DNA of 64,000 bases from Achatina immaculata (GCA_009760885.1 CM019693.1:47436751-47500750), one strand, 5' to 3'; shown: positions 9,791-21,739, numbered from the stretch's first letter. Notes: a model not told the origin generated them from the sequence alone. Made by a program: numbers and translations.

Positions 9791-12700
9791 TCTATCATGC
9801 TATACGAGTTACTTGTTGGCCAGTGCTCAGTTTACTTTGCTTACTCACCATCCTAAAACAAGAGTCCAGTGGCCAACGGTCAAAGGCATGTCTCAGGAAA
9901 GTATATAGCTTTTTCTGAAGAATGTGTGGTATGACAGATCTGAAAGTGTTCAGCAAAACAGAACATTCAAAATATCTGCATATTTCTTTGTTAGCATCAG
10001 AGGAAAAAGAAAGAACAGACAAGAAATCAGAGAATGGACATACATGACAAGAGTAAAGTTGATGAAACAGTGTTCTTATTCTAGTTTTAACTTATTTATC
10101 AGACCATGAATTTCTTTCCTGTCCGCAACTTTCAACACCGTAACAAAAAAAGAAACATCATTTATGTGCTAAAAACTTATGGTAATGCATGTGCTAGATA
10201 CCTGTAATAATCTGCATGTTATAAAAATTGTGATGTGTACTAGAAACTTTTGATAATATATATATAACACACACATGTGATAATCTGTATGCTGTAAACT
10301 ATACTAGAACCCTATGATAATATATATGCTATAAAACTGTGATAATATATGTGGTATAAATGTGATAATCATGCTACAAAACTGTGATAAAGTGTGCTAT
10401 AAACTTGAGATAATCTGTGCACTGTACACTTGTGATAATCCATGTCCTATAAACTTGTGATAACCTCTTTAGCAGAAACTTGTGATAATCCGTGTCCTAT
10501 AAACTTGTAATAACCTCTTTAGCAGAAACTTGTGATAATCCATGTCCTATAAACTTGTGATAACCTCTTTAGCAGAAACTTGTGATAATCCGTGTCCTAT
10601 AAACTTGTAATAACCTCTTTAGCAGAAACTTGCGATAATCCATGTCCTATAAACTTGTGATAACCTCTTTAGTAGAAACTTATGATAATCCATGTATATG
10701 CTAGCAACTTTTACCTTCAACAGGTTCACCGGGTAACAACATCATATGCTAGCAACTTGTACCCTAGACAGGTAACAACATCATATGCTAGCAACTTGTA
10801 CCCTAGACAGGTAACAACATCATATGCTAGCAACTTGTACCCTAGACAGGTAACAACATCATATGCTAGCAACTTGTACCCTAGACAGGTAACAACATCA
10901 TATGCTAGCAACTTTTACCTTCAACAGGTTCACCACATTAACAACACTTGTCTATCATGCTATATGAGTTACTTGTTGGCCAGTGCTCAGTTTACTTTGC
11001 TTACTCACCATCCTAAAACAAGAGTCCAGTGGCCAACGGTCAAAGGCATGTCTCAGGAAAGTATATAGCTTTTTCTGAAGAATGTGTGGTATGACAGATC
11101 TGAAAGTGTTCAGCAAAACAGAACATTCAAAATATCTGCATATTTCTTTGTTAGCATCAGAGGAAAAAAAGAAAGAAAGACAAGAAATCAGAATGGACAT
11201 ACATGACAAGAGTAAAGTTGATGAAACAGTGTTCTTATTCTAGTTTTAACTTATTTATCAGACCATGAATTTCTTTCCTGTCCGCAACTTTCAACACCGT
11301 AACAAAAAAAAAAAACATCATTTATGTGCTAAAAACTTATGGTAATGCATGTGCTAGATACCTGTAATAATCTGCATGTTATAAAATTGTGATGTGTACT
11401 AGAAACTTTGATAATATATATATAACACACACATGTGATAATCTGTGTCCTATAAACTTGTGATAACCTCTTTAGCAGAAACTTGTGATAACCTCTTTAG
11501 CAGAAACTTGTGACAACACTTGAGTGTTAATAACTAATTAAGTTAAAATATTTCTGTTTGTTCAGTTATAACTTACAGTCAGACAGACAGATACAGATGA
11601 ACAAGTACCTGCTCTGTTCTTTCATCATTCAGACAGATACATATGAATAAAGATGTGCACTACTGTTACAGGAAGGTACATACAGATAAACAAAGATGTG
11701 GACTATTATTACAGGAAGTTACATACAGATAAACAAAGATGTGGACTATTATTACAGGAAGTTACATACAAACAAACAAAGATGTGGACTATTATTACAG
11801 GAAGTTACATACAGATAAACAAAGATGTGGACTATTATTACAGGAAGGTACATACAAACAAAGATGTGGACTATTATTACAGGAAGTTACATACAGATAA
11901 ACAAAGATGTGGACTATTATTACAGGAAGTTACATACAGATAAACAAAGATGTGGACTATTATTACAGGAAGGTACATAGCTTTTTCTGAAGAATGTGTG
12001 GTATGACAGATCTGAAAGTGTTCAGCAAAACAGAACATTCAAAATATCTGCATATTTCTTTGTTAGCATCAGAGGAAAAAGAAAGAACAGACAAGAAATC
12101 AGAGAATGGACATACATGACAAGAGTAAAGTTGATGAAACAGTGTTCTTATTCTAGTTTTAACTTATTTATCAGACCATGAATTTCTTTCCTGTCCGCAA
12201 CTTTCAACACCGTAACAAAAAAAGAAACATCATTTATGTGCTAAAAACTTATGGTAATGCATGTGCTAGATACCTGTAATAATCTGCATGTTATAAAAAT
12301 TGTGATGTGTACTAGAAACTTTTGATAATATATATATAACACACACATGTGATAATCTGTATGCTGTAAACTATACTAGAATCCTACGATAATATATATG
12401 CTACAAAACTGTGATAAAGTGTGCTATAAACTTGAGATAATCTGTGCACTGTACACTTGTGATAATCCGTGTCCTATAAACTTGTGATAACCTCTTTAGC
12501 AGAAACTTGTGATAATCCATGTCCTATAAACTTGTGATAACTTCTTTAGCAGAAACTTGTGACAACACTTGAGTGTTAATAACTAATTAAGTTAAAATAT
12601 TTCTGTTTGTTCAGTTATAACTTACAGTCAGACAGACAGATACAGATGAACAAGGACCTGCTCTGTTCTTTCATCATTCAGACAGATACATATGAATAAA

Positions 12701-13080
12701 GATGTGCATTACTGTTACAGGAAGGTACATACAGATAAACAAAGATGTGGACTATTATTACAGGAAGTTACATACAGATAAACAAAGATGTGGACTATTA
12801 TTACAGGAAGGTACATACAAACAAACAAAGATGTGGACTATTATTACAGGAAGTTACATACAGATAAACAAAGATGTGGACTATTATTACAGGAAGGTAC
12901 ATACAAACAAAGATGTGGACTATTATTACAGGAAGTTACATACAGATAAACAAAGATGTGGACTATTATTAAAGGAAGTTACGTAAGAGATAAACAAAGA
13001 TGTGCACTATTATTAGAGGAAGGTAAACACAGATAAACAAAGATGTGCACTATTATTATTATTATTATAGATGTTCAAAG
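9791..13080. repeat. Higher-order tandem repeat of about 1 kb, three incomplete copies
   Basis: A single-copy-like segment beginning AGAATGTGTGGTATGACAGA recurs at about 9,918, 11,080 and 11,990, each followed by the same spacer (AGAAACATCATTTATGTGCT, then CACACATGTGATAATCTG). The units carry different nested minisatellites: a CTATAAACTTGTGATAACC type at about 10,380-10,690, the compound unit at 10,695-10,940, and a 43-bp unit (GATAAACAAAGATGTGGACT) at 11,680-11,985 and again at 12,715-13,055. Frames of about 60-130 residues here are artefacts of the repeats. I see no gene. Confidence 0.85.
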
Positions 13081-13194
13081 GTGTGCAACCACATCAATGC
13101 TATTTTAATTTTAAAAAAACCACAACAAAATGTACTTCTTGTTATGAGCTTATACGCAGATTATATGTTAAACAGTTTAAAGAAAACAGAAGAG

Positions 13195-13972
13195 AGCTGT
13201 ATAATCTTGTAATGTGAATTTCTTGTGGTCTTGTATCTGAGTATATAAATAAGACTAATGTGTTCATGTTTATTTATTGAGGTTTTGTATGTGACTACTA
13301 TAAATAAGACTAATTTGTTCATGTTTATTTATTGAGGTTTTGTATATTACTAATATAAATAAGACTAATTTTTCCATGTCTATTTATTGTGGTCTTGTAT
13401 GTGAGTATATAAATAAGACTAATTTTTTCATGTTTATTTCTTGTGGTCTTGTATGTGAGTATATAAATAAGACTAATTTTTCATGTCTATTTCTTGTGGT
13501 CTTGTATGTGACTAATATAAATAAGACTAATATTTTCCATGTCTATTTCTTGTGGTCTTGTATGTGACTAACATAAATAAGACTAATATTTTCCATGTCT
13601 ATTTCTTGTGGTCTTGTATGTGACTAACATAAATAAGACTAATATTTTCCATGTCTATTTCTTGTGGTCTTGTATATGACTAACATAAATAAGACTAATA
13701 TTTTCCATGTCTATTTCTTGTGGTCTTGTATGTGACTAACATAAATAAGACTAATATTTTCCATGTCTATTTCTTGTGGTCTTGTATGTGACTAACATAA
13801 ATAAGACTAATATTTTCCATGTCTATTTCTTGTGGTCTTGTATGTGACTAATATAAATAAGACTAATATTTTCCATGTCTATTTCTTGTGGTCTTGTATG
13901 TGACTAATATAAATAAGACTAATATTTTCCATGTCTATTTCTTGTGGTCTTGTATGTGACTATATAATAAGA
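13195..13972. repeat. 57-bp satellite, about 13 copies
   Basis: The unit is built of AATAAGACTAATATTTTCCA and TGTCTATTTCTTGTGGTC, then TTGTATGTGACTAACAT. The left copies are more diverged and the right ones nearly identical. A second block of the same satellite lies at 16,520-16,945. In both places the array runs into the same flank (ATATAATAAGAG, then AAAGAACACTAC), which is why one can serve as the empty site of the other. Confidence 0.95.
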
Positions 13973-13985
13973 GAAAAATAAAGAA
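13973..13985. repeat. Target-site duplication of PLE-1, left copy
   Basis: GAAAAATAAAGAA, matched at 15,442-15,454. The unoccupied locus at about 16,950-16,962 reads GAAAAGTAAAGAA once. Confidence 0.9.
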
Positions 13986-14593
13986 GGGATGGCGACTGCA
14001 GTAAAACTGGTTAATATAAATAAGGTAGATAGAGGTGTATGGTGCAGTTTTACAAAGTGAGAGAGGAAGTGAGCAAGGTGAGAAAAAAACGAATATAAAG
14101 TATGAGAATGTATAAATGAAAAACATACAACATCCGATATTTCGGCGTGAACCTTATTCGAGGATACATGCAAAAACAAAATACAAACATATATAACTTA
14201 TCTGAAGCGTCTTGCTCTCATTAAAGCGGAAATGTGTGTGGAAGAAGGAGGAGGAGGAAAAAAAAAAAAAAAAAACGTTGCCTACAGACAAAAGATTCCC
14301 GATATAGCCAATCATAGCGAAGAAGCGGAGAGAGGAGGACGCGGAGAGAGGAGGAGAACAAGTGGGAGAAAGGGGTTGGGGGAAGGCAATAGAAACATGA
14401 TAGCCGCTAGAGGTGTAGGGGGTGGGGTGGGGGAAAGGGGAGAGAAAAGAGGACGCGAGAGATAATGAATGAAAAACTTAAACACCTACAGGGAGGAAAT
14501 GTAAAACTGGTGAATGGGACAAGACCAATATGTTGGCAGAGAAGGAAATAGGATGGTGGTAGGGAGGGGTAGCATAGAGAAAGAAAGTAGAGT

Positions 14594-14860
14594 TGCGGTT
14601 TGAAGTACATAGGGGAAACTGGCTTACGGTTAGGAGATCGATTTCGCCAGCATCTCAATGATATTTCTAAGAGGGCCTGGACACCTGTGGCTAAACATTT
14701 TTGCTTTGGTAACCACAGGGGCAAACAGGACATTTCGGTTAGTGCGATCCGCTCTTGTTCCGGAGATGTACGATCTCGGAGGGTCCTAGAACAGCGCCTT
14801 ATTTTCCAGACTGGCTGTCTCCACCCAGCTGGAATTAACAATGTTTTCAGCTTTCTGTAA
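14594..14860 (+). pseudogene. PLE-1 GIY-YIG endonuclease C-terminus, 5'-truncated
   Basis: An 86-residue frame starting just inside the GIY-YIG domain: YIGETGLRLGDRFRQHL, then KHFCFGNHRGKQDIS and the final stretch around VLEQRLIFQTGCLHPAG, closed by a stop at 14,860. The first half of the signature (the IYxIxC part) and the entire RT are missing because the element is truncated at the dimer junction at 14,593/14,594. What remains reads without a stop or frameshift. It belongs to a different PLE lineage from the 30-36 kb copies, with which it shares only the motif residues. Confidence 0.85.
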
Positions 14861-15302
14861 CTTCTTTATTTTTCCACTGGCCTTTTTTATACTCTATTTT
14901 CTTTCTCTATGCTACCCCTCCCTACCACCATCCTATTTCCTTCTCTGCCAACATATTGGTCTTGTCCCATTCACCAGTTTTACATTTCCTCCCTGTAGGT
15001 GTTTAAGTTTTTCATTCATTATCTCTCGCGTCCTCTTTTCTCTCCCCTTTCCCCCACCCCCACCCCGACACCTCTAGCGGCTATCATGTTTCTATTGCCT
15101 TCCCCCAACCCCTTTCTCCCACTTGTTCTCCTCCTCTCTCCGCTTCTTCGCTATGATTGGCTATATCGGGAATCTTTTGTCTGTAGGCAACGGTTTGTTT
15201 TTTTTTTCTCCTCCTCCTTCTTCCACTCACATTTCCGCTTTACTGAGAGCAAGATGCTTCAGATAAGTTATATATGTTTGTATTTTGTTTTTGCATGTAT
15301 CC

Positions 15303-15335
15303 TCGAATAAGGCTCACGCCGAAATATAGGATATT
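15303..15335 (+). ncRNA. Hammerhead-like hairpin motif in PLE-1 (plus arm)
   Basis: AAGGCTCACGCCGAAA can fold as a 3-bp GGC/GCC stem with a TCAC loop followed by GAAA, the arrangement of stem II and the GAAA box in hammerhead ribozymes, which are known in Penelope-like elements. The expected CTGATGA box is poor here (CTCGAATA) and the cleavage-site GTC is replaced by ATAT. The mirrored copy lies at about 14,127-14,160 on the minus arm. It is probably inactive. Confidence 0.4.
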
Positions 15336-15454
15336 GTATGTTTTTCATTTATACATTCTCATACTTTATATTCGTTTTTTTCTCACCTTGCTCACTTCCT
15401 CCCTCACTTTGTAAAACTGCACCATACACCTCTATCTACCTGAAAAATAAAGAA

Positions 15455-15992
15455 CACTACAGCTGTGTTCTTCACTGATGAATTAAGTTGCTCCACCTTT
15501 TTAAATAAACTGGGTAAAGCTGGGGTGACCATCCCCAACCCAGCATGTCAAAGGTGGCAGATGGTGAAAGTCCTCCAGATATGGAGGCTCCCTGTGACTA
15601 AGGATTTACCCAAATAAGCAGGCGCGGACCAACTGGCGGTAGACTCAGAGAGCGAGGTGGGGTAGTAGGTGGCTCTACTACTCCTATAAAGTGCCTCAGG
15701 TGCTCAGTGAAGGGAATACCAGGCGGGTCAGAGGCGCCTTAAAACCTCTCGCTCCCGCTGTCTTGCGGGTAGTACAGGGAGTCCAAAGGCCAGTGAAGAG
15801 TCCGTACACAAACCGACAGAAGGCAACGGGAAACCACTGTTGTTATTCCCAAGAATAGTTATGCTTGAACAGAGAAATGATACTGGACAGTCTGACGGGA
15901 TGGTGTGAGAGGAGATCACCAACTGAACTGATGGCGTGCATGAAGGATCGGGTACTCTGGAAAAGCATAATAGCCAACGCCAGTTGGCACAG
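15455..15992 (+). mobile_element. Internally deleted LINE derivative of about 540 bp, copy 1
   Basis: The last 110 bp or so match the plus-strand 3' end of LINE family B (AGAAATGATACTGGACAGTC through to GCCAACGCCAGTTGGCAC). The preceding 420 bp or so is not LINE coding sequence; it contains GGCAACGGGAAACCACTGTT and looks like a LINE 5' UTR. The junction lies near 15,870, at about AACAGAGAAATGATACTGG. So this is a short non-autonomous unit with a LINE B tail. Copy 1 lacks the (ATG)n tail seen in copy 2 and runs into about 75 bp of unrecognised sequence. Confidence 0.7.
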
Positions 15993-16065
15993 TAATGCAG
16001 ATACTTGACCAGCAGCCTTACCATCTTGATGTGGTTGACTGTTGGCATAAAGTGCTCCTAGCAGA

Positions 16066-16375
16066 ACCACAAATAGGACCTCATTACATACACAACAAAA
16101 TCAGAAATAAGAGTTCATTACACATACAACAATATCAGAAATAGGAGTTTATTACACACACGACAAAATCAGAAATAGGACCTCATTACACACACAACAA
16201 AATCAGAAATAGGACCTCATTACACACACAACAAAATCAGAAATAGGACCTCATTACACACACAACAAAATCAGAAATAAGACCTCATTACACACACAAC
16301 AAAATCAGAAATAAGACCTCATTACACACACAACAAAATCAGAAATAGGACCTCATTACACACACAACAAAGAAA
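16066..16375. repeat. 33-bp minisatellite, about 9 copies
   Basis: The unit is AATAGGACCTCATTACACAC followed by ACAACAAAATCAG, with a few AATAAG variants. The next 145 bp (16,376-16,520) hold nothing I recognise. Confidence 0.95.
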
Positions 16376-16519
16376 AACCTTGTTTTATACTTCTCTTACA
16401 CACAATTATTCATATACTTCTTATAACACATCTGCAGCTTATATACCAAACAGAACACAGTTTGTGCATAATGCATATATAATAAAATGTGTTTCAAAAC
16501 ATGTGAAATATGTTCCAGT

Positions 16520-16945
16520 AGTCTAATTTTTTTTTCATGTTTATTTCTTGTGGTCTTGTATGTGAGTATATAAATAAGACTTTATGTGTTCATGTTTATT
16601 TAGAGATTTTGTATGTGACTACTATAAATAAGACTAATTTGTTCATGTTTATTTATTGAGGTTTTGTATATTACTAATTTTTCCATGTCTGTTTACTGTG
16701 GTCTTGTATGTGAGTATATAAATAAGACTAATATTTTCCATGTCTATTTCTTGTGGTCTTGTATGTGACTAACATAAATAAGACTAATATTTTCCATGTC
16801 TATTTCTTGTGGTCTTGTATGTGACTAATATAAATAAGACTAATATTTTCCATGTCTATTTCTTGTGGTCTTGTATGTGACTAATAAATAAGACTAATTT
16901 TTCCATGTCTATTTCTTGTGGTCTTGTATGTGACTATATAATAAG
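16520..16945. repeat. 57-bp satellite, second block, about 7 copies
   Basis: Same unit as 13,195-13,972. Several copies are shortened. It ends in ATATAATAAGAGAAAAGTAA and passes directly into the second LINE derivative, without the PLE insertion present in the first block. Confidence 0.95.
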
Positions 16946-16962
16946 AGAAAAGTAAAGAACAC

Positions 16963-17507
16963 TACAGCTGTGTTCTTCACTGATGAATTAAGTTGCTCCA
17001 CCCTTTTAAATAAACTGGGTAAAGCTGGGGCGACCATCCCCAACCCAGCACGTCACAGGTGGCAGATGGTGAAAGTCCTCCAGATATGGAGGCTCCCTGT
17101 GACTAAGGATTTACCCAAATAAGCAGGCGCGAACCAACTGGCGGTAGACTCAGAGAGCGAGGTGGGGTAGTAGGTGGCTCTACTACTCCTATAAAGTGCC
17201 TCTGGTGCTCAGTGAAGGGAATACCAGGCGGGTCAGAGGCGCCTTAAAACCTCTCGCTCCCGCTGTCTTGCGGGTAGTACAGGTAGTCCAAAGGCTAGCG
17301 AAGAGTCCGTACACAAACCGACAGAAGGCAATGGGAAACCACTGTTGTAGTTCCCAAGAATAGTTATGCTTGAACAGAGAAATGATACTGGACAGTCTGA
17401 CTGGATGGTGTGAGAGGAGATCACCAACTGAACTGATGGCGTGCATGAAGGATCAGGTACTCTGGAGAAGCATAATAGCCAACGCCAGTTGGCACAGCAC
17501 CTGATGA
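16963..17507 (+). mobile_element. Internally deleted LINE derivative, copy 2, with (GAT)n tail
   Basis: Almost identical to copy 1 over its whole length, offset by about 1.5 kb, but ending in the complete LINE B-type 3' terminus: GCCAGTTGGCACAGCACC followed by TGATGATGATGA. Short microsatellite tails are usual for RTE-type LINEs. Because the flanking satellite is duplicated along with it, the two copies come from a segmental duplication rather than two insertions. The next 220 bp hold nothing recognisable. Confidence 0.75.
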
Positions 17508-17734
17508 TGATGACCCTTTTAAAACTTCTGTTTGCAACTTGTATATTTCAATCCTGTTTGATATATGTTTCCATACATTTGTCATCTCAGTACACAATGA
17601 TGTATGATGTCAAAGACTAAAGCAAGAATAAAGCCATCAAAATAACAACAGCATCTGAGTATTCTCTAATACTTCACAGATGAAGAAGTCAAAGAAGTAA
17701 TGCTTATCTTGTTATTGTAAATAGACTTTTAGCA

Positions 17735-18335
17735 ATCTTGACTTATACAACATTCATCTTCCAGCAAGCATAAGCTATTGCCAGTTTACACAACATTCAT
17801 CTTCCAGCAAGAATAAGCTGTTGCCAGTTTACACAACATTCATCTTCCAGCAAGCATAAGCTGTTGCCAGTTTACACAACATTCATCTTCCAGCAAGAAT
17901 AAGCTGTTGCCAGTTTACACAACATTCATCTTCCAGCAAGCATAAGCTGTTGCCAGTTTACACAACATTCATCTTCCAGCAAGAATAAGCTGTTGCCAGT
18001 TTATACAACACTCATCTTCCAGCAAGTATAAGCTGTTGCCAGTTTATACAACACTCATCTTCCAGTAAGTATAAGGTATTGCCAGTTTATACAACATTCA
18101 TCTTCCAGCAAGTATAAGTTACTGCCAGTTTATACAACATTCATCTTCCAGTAAGTATAAGCTACTGCCAGTTTATACAACATTCATCTTCCAGTAAGTA
18201 TAAGCTATTGCCAGTTTATACAACATTCATCTTCCAGTAAGTATAAGGTATTGCCAGTTTATACAACATTCATCTTCCAGTAAGTATAAGGTATTGCCAG
18301 TTTATACAACATTCATCTTCCAGCAAGCATCTACA
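17735..18335. repeat. 43-bp minisatellite, about 14 copies
   Basis: The unit contains ACAACATTCATCTTCCAGCA, then AGNATAAGCTGTTGCCAGTTTA. An AGCAAGCATAAG/AGCAAGAATAAG alternation in the left half suggests a two-unit amplification step. Confidence 0.95.
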
Positions 18336-18900
18336 GCTGTAAGAGATTTATATCTTGACTTAAACAACATTCAGCTGTAACAGATTTATATCTTGACTTA
18401 AACAACAATCAGCTTTAACAGATTTATATCTTGACTTAAACAACATTCAGCTGTAACAGATTTATATCTTGACTTAAATAACATTCAGCTGTAACAGATT
18501 TATATCTTTAACATTCAGCTGTAGCAGATTTATATCTTGACTTAAATAACATTCATCTGTAGCAGATTTATATCTTGACTTAAATAACATTCAGCTGTAG
18601 CAGATTTATATCTTGAGTTAAATAACATTCAGCTGTAGCAGATTTATATCTTTAACATTCAGCTGTAACAGATTTATATCTTTAACATTCAGCTGTAGCA
18701 GATTTATATCTTGACTTAAACAACATTCAGCTGTAACAGATTTATATCTTTAACATTCAGCTGTAACAGATTTATATCTTTAACATTCAGCTGTAGCAGA
18801 TTTATATCTTGACTTAAATAACATTCAGCTGTAGCAGATTTATATCTTGACTTAAATAACATTCAGCTGTAGCAGATTTATATCTTGACTTAAACAAGAT
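18335..18900. repeat. 38-bp minisatellite with a shorter deletion variant, about 17 copies
   Basis: The unit is ATTCAGCTGTAGCAGATTTA followed by TATCTTGACTTAAATAAC. A shorter form lacks GACTTAAATA and is interspersed among the full units. Confidence 0.95.
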
Positions 18901-18989
18901 TTGATTCTTCAGAAAGTATCAACAACCATACAAAGCCTGTTCTACAATTTCACAAAATTAATTCCTTGGTCAATGAAAATTAAAATAAA

Positions 18990-19510
18990 TGAGAACATGT
19001 AAACAAGAAGTGACATGAGCAGCTATCTTCCTCTACAATGATATTCCCTCTCTACTAAGTTCTGTTCTTTTCTCCCTGTTCTAGATTACAAACCCTCTAA
19101 CCAACCACAATCATCTATTCCACCCATCCTTTTCTCATTTTATCACTGTAACCTTTTCTCTCTACTCTGGTTTCCCCACCTCCTCTTTACTATCAGCCTA
19201 TCACACATCTCAAGTCTTCGTCTAAACATTCAAAATACTCCACTATGCACGCTCTCAGACACAGCTTCTTGCAAGTCACATCTAAGTTCTCCCTTTTTTA
19301 TATATATTTTTTTCATTCTTATTTGTTGCGAATTTATATTTGATCTCCTTTCCCTATTTCTTTATATGATTAAGGTGTTACATCTATGTGCTTGCTAACT
19401 AAAACTAATAAAGCTGTTCCTAGTTTTGTTTGAAAGTGTTTTAACATTTGTTATCACAGCTTTATTGAAATGGCTTTGTGTATATATTTTGCTTTACTTA
19501 TAGCCAGAAA
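18990..19510 (+). mobile_element. Penelope-like element 3' region, old relic
   Basis: Diverged but alignable to the 3' region of the PLE at 25.5-27.6 kb: TATCACACATCTCAAGTC, CAGCTTCTTGCAAGTCACA, then TATATGATTAAGG and AATAAAGCTGTTCCTAGTTT. No RT or endonuclease frame precedes it, so it is a solo 3' end. The hairpin motif has decayed (GATTAAGGTGTTACATC). The tail extends past the short terminus into the long form (TTATCACAGCTTTATTG). Confidence 0.7.
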
Positions 19511-19611
19511 CTACTCGTGTGTTATTCATTTCTGCAAGGTAGTCACCAGCTAAAACGTCACCCTCATCAATGAAATAAATGTTACGAGTGAGCTAGCTCT
19601 GCATCGCACTT

Positions 19612-21035
19612 TAGTTAGGTGATCAACTTGGGCCAAAGGCGGCATACAGGGCGGAGGACAAGGCTCTCCATGTCTGGCGATTCCTTGCTACTTGCTTTAG
19701 ATCTTCGGTGTTTCTGATGAGCATTGTTGAACACTCCTTGGTGATAACTCTTCTTAGTGTGTCTTTGGGTCTTCCCCGCTTTCTTTTACCCCCTGGTGAC
19801 CACGTAAATGCTTGGTGTGGGAGTTGTTATTCATCCATTCTAAGTACGTGGCCGATGGAGTTCCAGCAAAATCTTCTGATAAAATTTGATACGTAGTCTT
19901 GTTTAGTTTCTTGTCCTATTGATGTACCGATCTGAAGTCATGCCAACAGATATTTAGCAGTCTTCAAAGGCACTTATTTTCAAAAGCATCTGGTCTCTTT
20001 TCCATTGCTGGGGATGTTCTCCAACTCTCGCAACCATAGGTTAGTACTGGCACTACACAGGGGTTGAAGATCTTGAGTTTTGTGTGCCTACTGAGTTGTT
20101 TTGATTTCCAGATGTTAGTCAGCTTGTTGAAAGCGTCTGATGCTAAAGCAATTCAGGTCATAATTTCTGTTGATATGTCTTCCGCGGGTGTTAACTTGCT
20201 TCCTAGGTATGTAAAACTAGTGACTTTTTCAAGAGCATGTCCATTAAGTTTAATGTTGTCCGGTTTGTTGGTAAGATCAAGAACTTTAGTTTTTACTGAG
20301 TTGATTTCGAGGCCAATTTGTTTAGAGATATTTTGGAGTCTGTTTTCTCTTGCGCATCAGCGTGTGTGGAGCTCAGAAGTGATATATTGTCTGCGAAGTC
20401 TAGGTCTTCCAGTGATATGTTGTCAATCCATCTGATGCCCAGGGATGTATCATGGGTGCATCTGGCATTACTCAATCAACTGCTAGCCCAAATAGCATTG
20501 GTGACATGACGCAACCTTGTTTTACACCTGTTTCCACCGGGAACCAGAGTTGCCAGATTCTGTTCTTACACAGCAACATGAATCATTGTAGAAGGCTTTT
20601 ATTATGTTGACATATTTGGGCACAAAGCCATAGACTGTAAGAAGTTTCCACAGTGTGGGTAGGTGGAGGCTGTCAAAGGCTTTTATTATGTTGACATATT
20701 TGGGCACAAAGCCATAGATTGTAAGAAGTTTCCACAGTGTGGGTAGGTGGAGGCTGTCAAAGGCTTTTATTATGTTGACATATTTGGGCACAAAGCCATA
20801 GACTGTAAGAAGCTTCCACAGTGTGGGTAGGTGGAGGCTGTCAAGGCTTTTATTATGTTGACATATTTGGGCACAAAGCCATAGATTGTAAGAAGTTTCC
20901 ACAGTGTGGGTAGGTGGAGGCTGTCAAAGGCTTTTATTATTTTGACATATTTGGGCACAAAGCCATAGATTGTAAGAAGTTTCCACAGTGTGGGTAGGTG
21001 GAGGCTGTCAAAGGCTTTTTGGAAGTCCACGAAGT
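19612..21035 (-). mobile_element. 5'-truncated LINE (family A type) with 14-bp TSD
   Basis: Bracketed by TCTGCATCGCACTT at 19,598-19,611 and 21,036-21,049. The minus strand encodes the RT from motif A (DFQKAFDSLHLPTLWKLL) through motif C (EDLDFADNISLLSS, intact ADN rather than ADD) to the C-terminal domain (KRKRGRPKDTLRR), with several frame breaks. The 3' end lies at the left. It is truncated just upstream of motif A. The motif A region is locally amplified (separate entry). The flanking host sequence includes the PLE relic to its left. Confidence 0.85.
20597..21020 (-). repeat. 84-bp tandem repeat made from LINE RT motif A
   Basis: Five full units start at 20,597, 20,681, 20,765, 20,848 and 20,932, with a partial one at 21,016. 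The spacing is 84 bp except for one 83-bp step caused by a single-base deletion. Each encodes AFDSLHLPTLWKLLTIYGF plus VPKYVNIIK, 28 residues that start in RT motif A. The outermost unit joins the unique upstream sequence FVDFQKAFDS. In the ancestral element this segment occurs once. Confidence 0.95.
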
Positions 21036-21739
21036 TCTGCATCGCACTTGCTGGAATAAATTCAATGCAACATATTCTTTTCTTCCTCACAACTGTGAAT
21101 GTATAACAAGGTTCCTAGCATGTTCTGCACATCCTGTTTCTGAGTTTCTTACATACAAGTACTCAGGTACTAAATGGCAAAGCTAACACACGCAGAGCAA
21201 AATGTCCCAGCTGAAACAAGTCATAATTATCAGGAGCATGTGTGTGATTTACTTCCCCGGCACTTGCACAACTCTTTGTTTCTCAAGTGCAGACAAGAAT
21301 TTTACCAAGAAACAGCCAACCACTTCAAGTCAGTGGCAGAAATACTGATGTTGGGTTTACTTTATCAGACATGAATTAAGTGCAGGTTTTGATTTATGTT
21401 CCATCAAACACTGGCTTCACTTTGTAGGAAATGTGAAAAAACTGTCAAGCTGAGGGCCCAGAGCTTCACAAATAATACACATATCTTTGGAAATTCAAGC
21501 AAGCTGCTACTTCACAGCCACCAATGAAGTGCTGACTTAATGTTTAATTTCAGACTGTAAAACCCTATATGAAACCCAACAGGAGAGCAGTCTTAGACTT
21601 TCAACCCAACACTTCCTTGCATGTTTTGTAAGTGCTGCATTTCTCATGTGTCTGTTGATGCTCTTTCTGATATTCCCAAATCTGTCATATATCAAGATTT
21701 TTTTACTGACTCTGTCAAACCTTCAAATACTGGCACCTA

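Larger units (their letters stand above)
13986..15441. mobile_element. Penelope-like element inserted as an inverted dimer (PLE-1)
   Basis: Two 3' regions of one PLE family lie in opposite orientation: a minus arm at about 14,024-14,593 and a plus arm at 14,891-15,441, separated by 297 bp of plus-strand coding sequence. Both 3' ends face outward. The whole unit is bracketed by a 13-bp direct repeat GAAAAATAAAGAA (13,973-13,985 and 15,442-15,454). The left arm carries about 38 bp beyond the point where the right arm stops. PLEs are reverse-transcriptase elements that use a GIY-YIG endonuclease for target-primed integration. The duplicated flank means the dimer integrated as one event. Confidence 0.9.
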
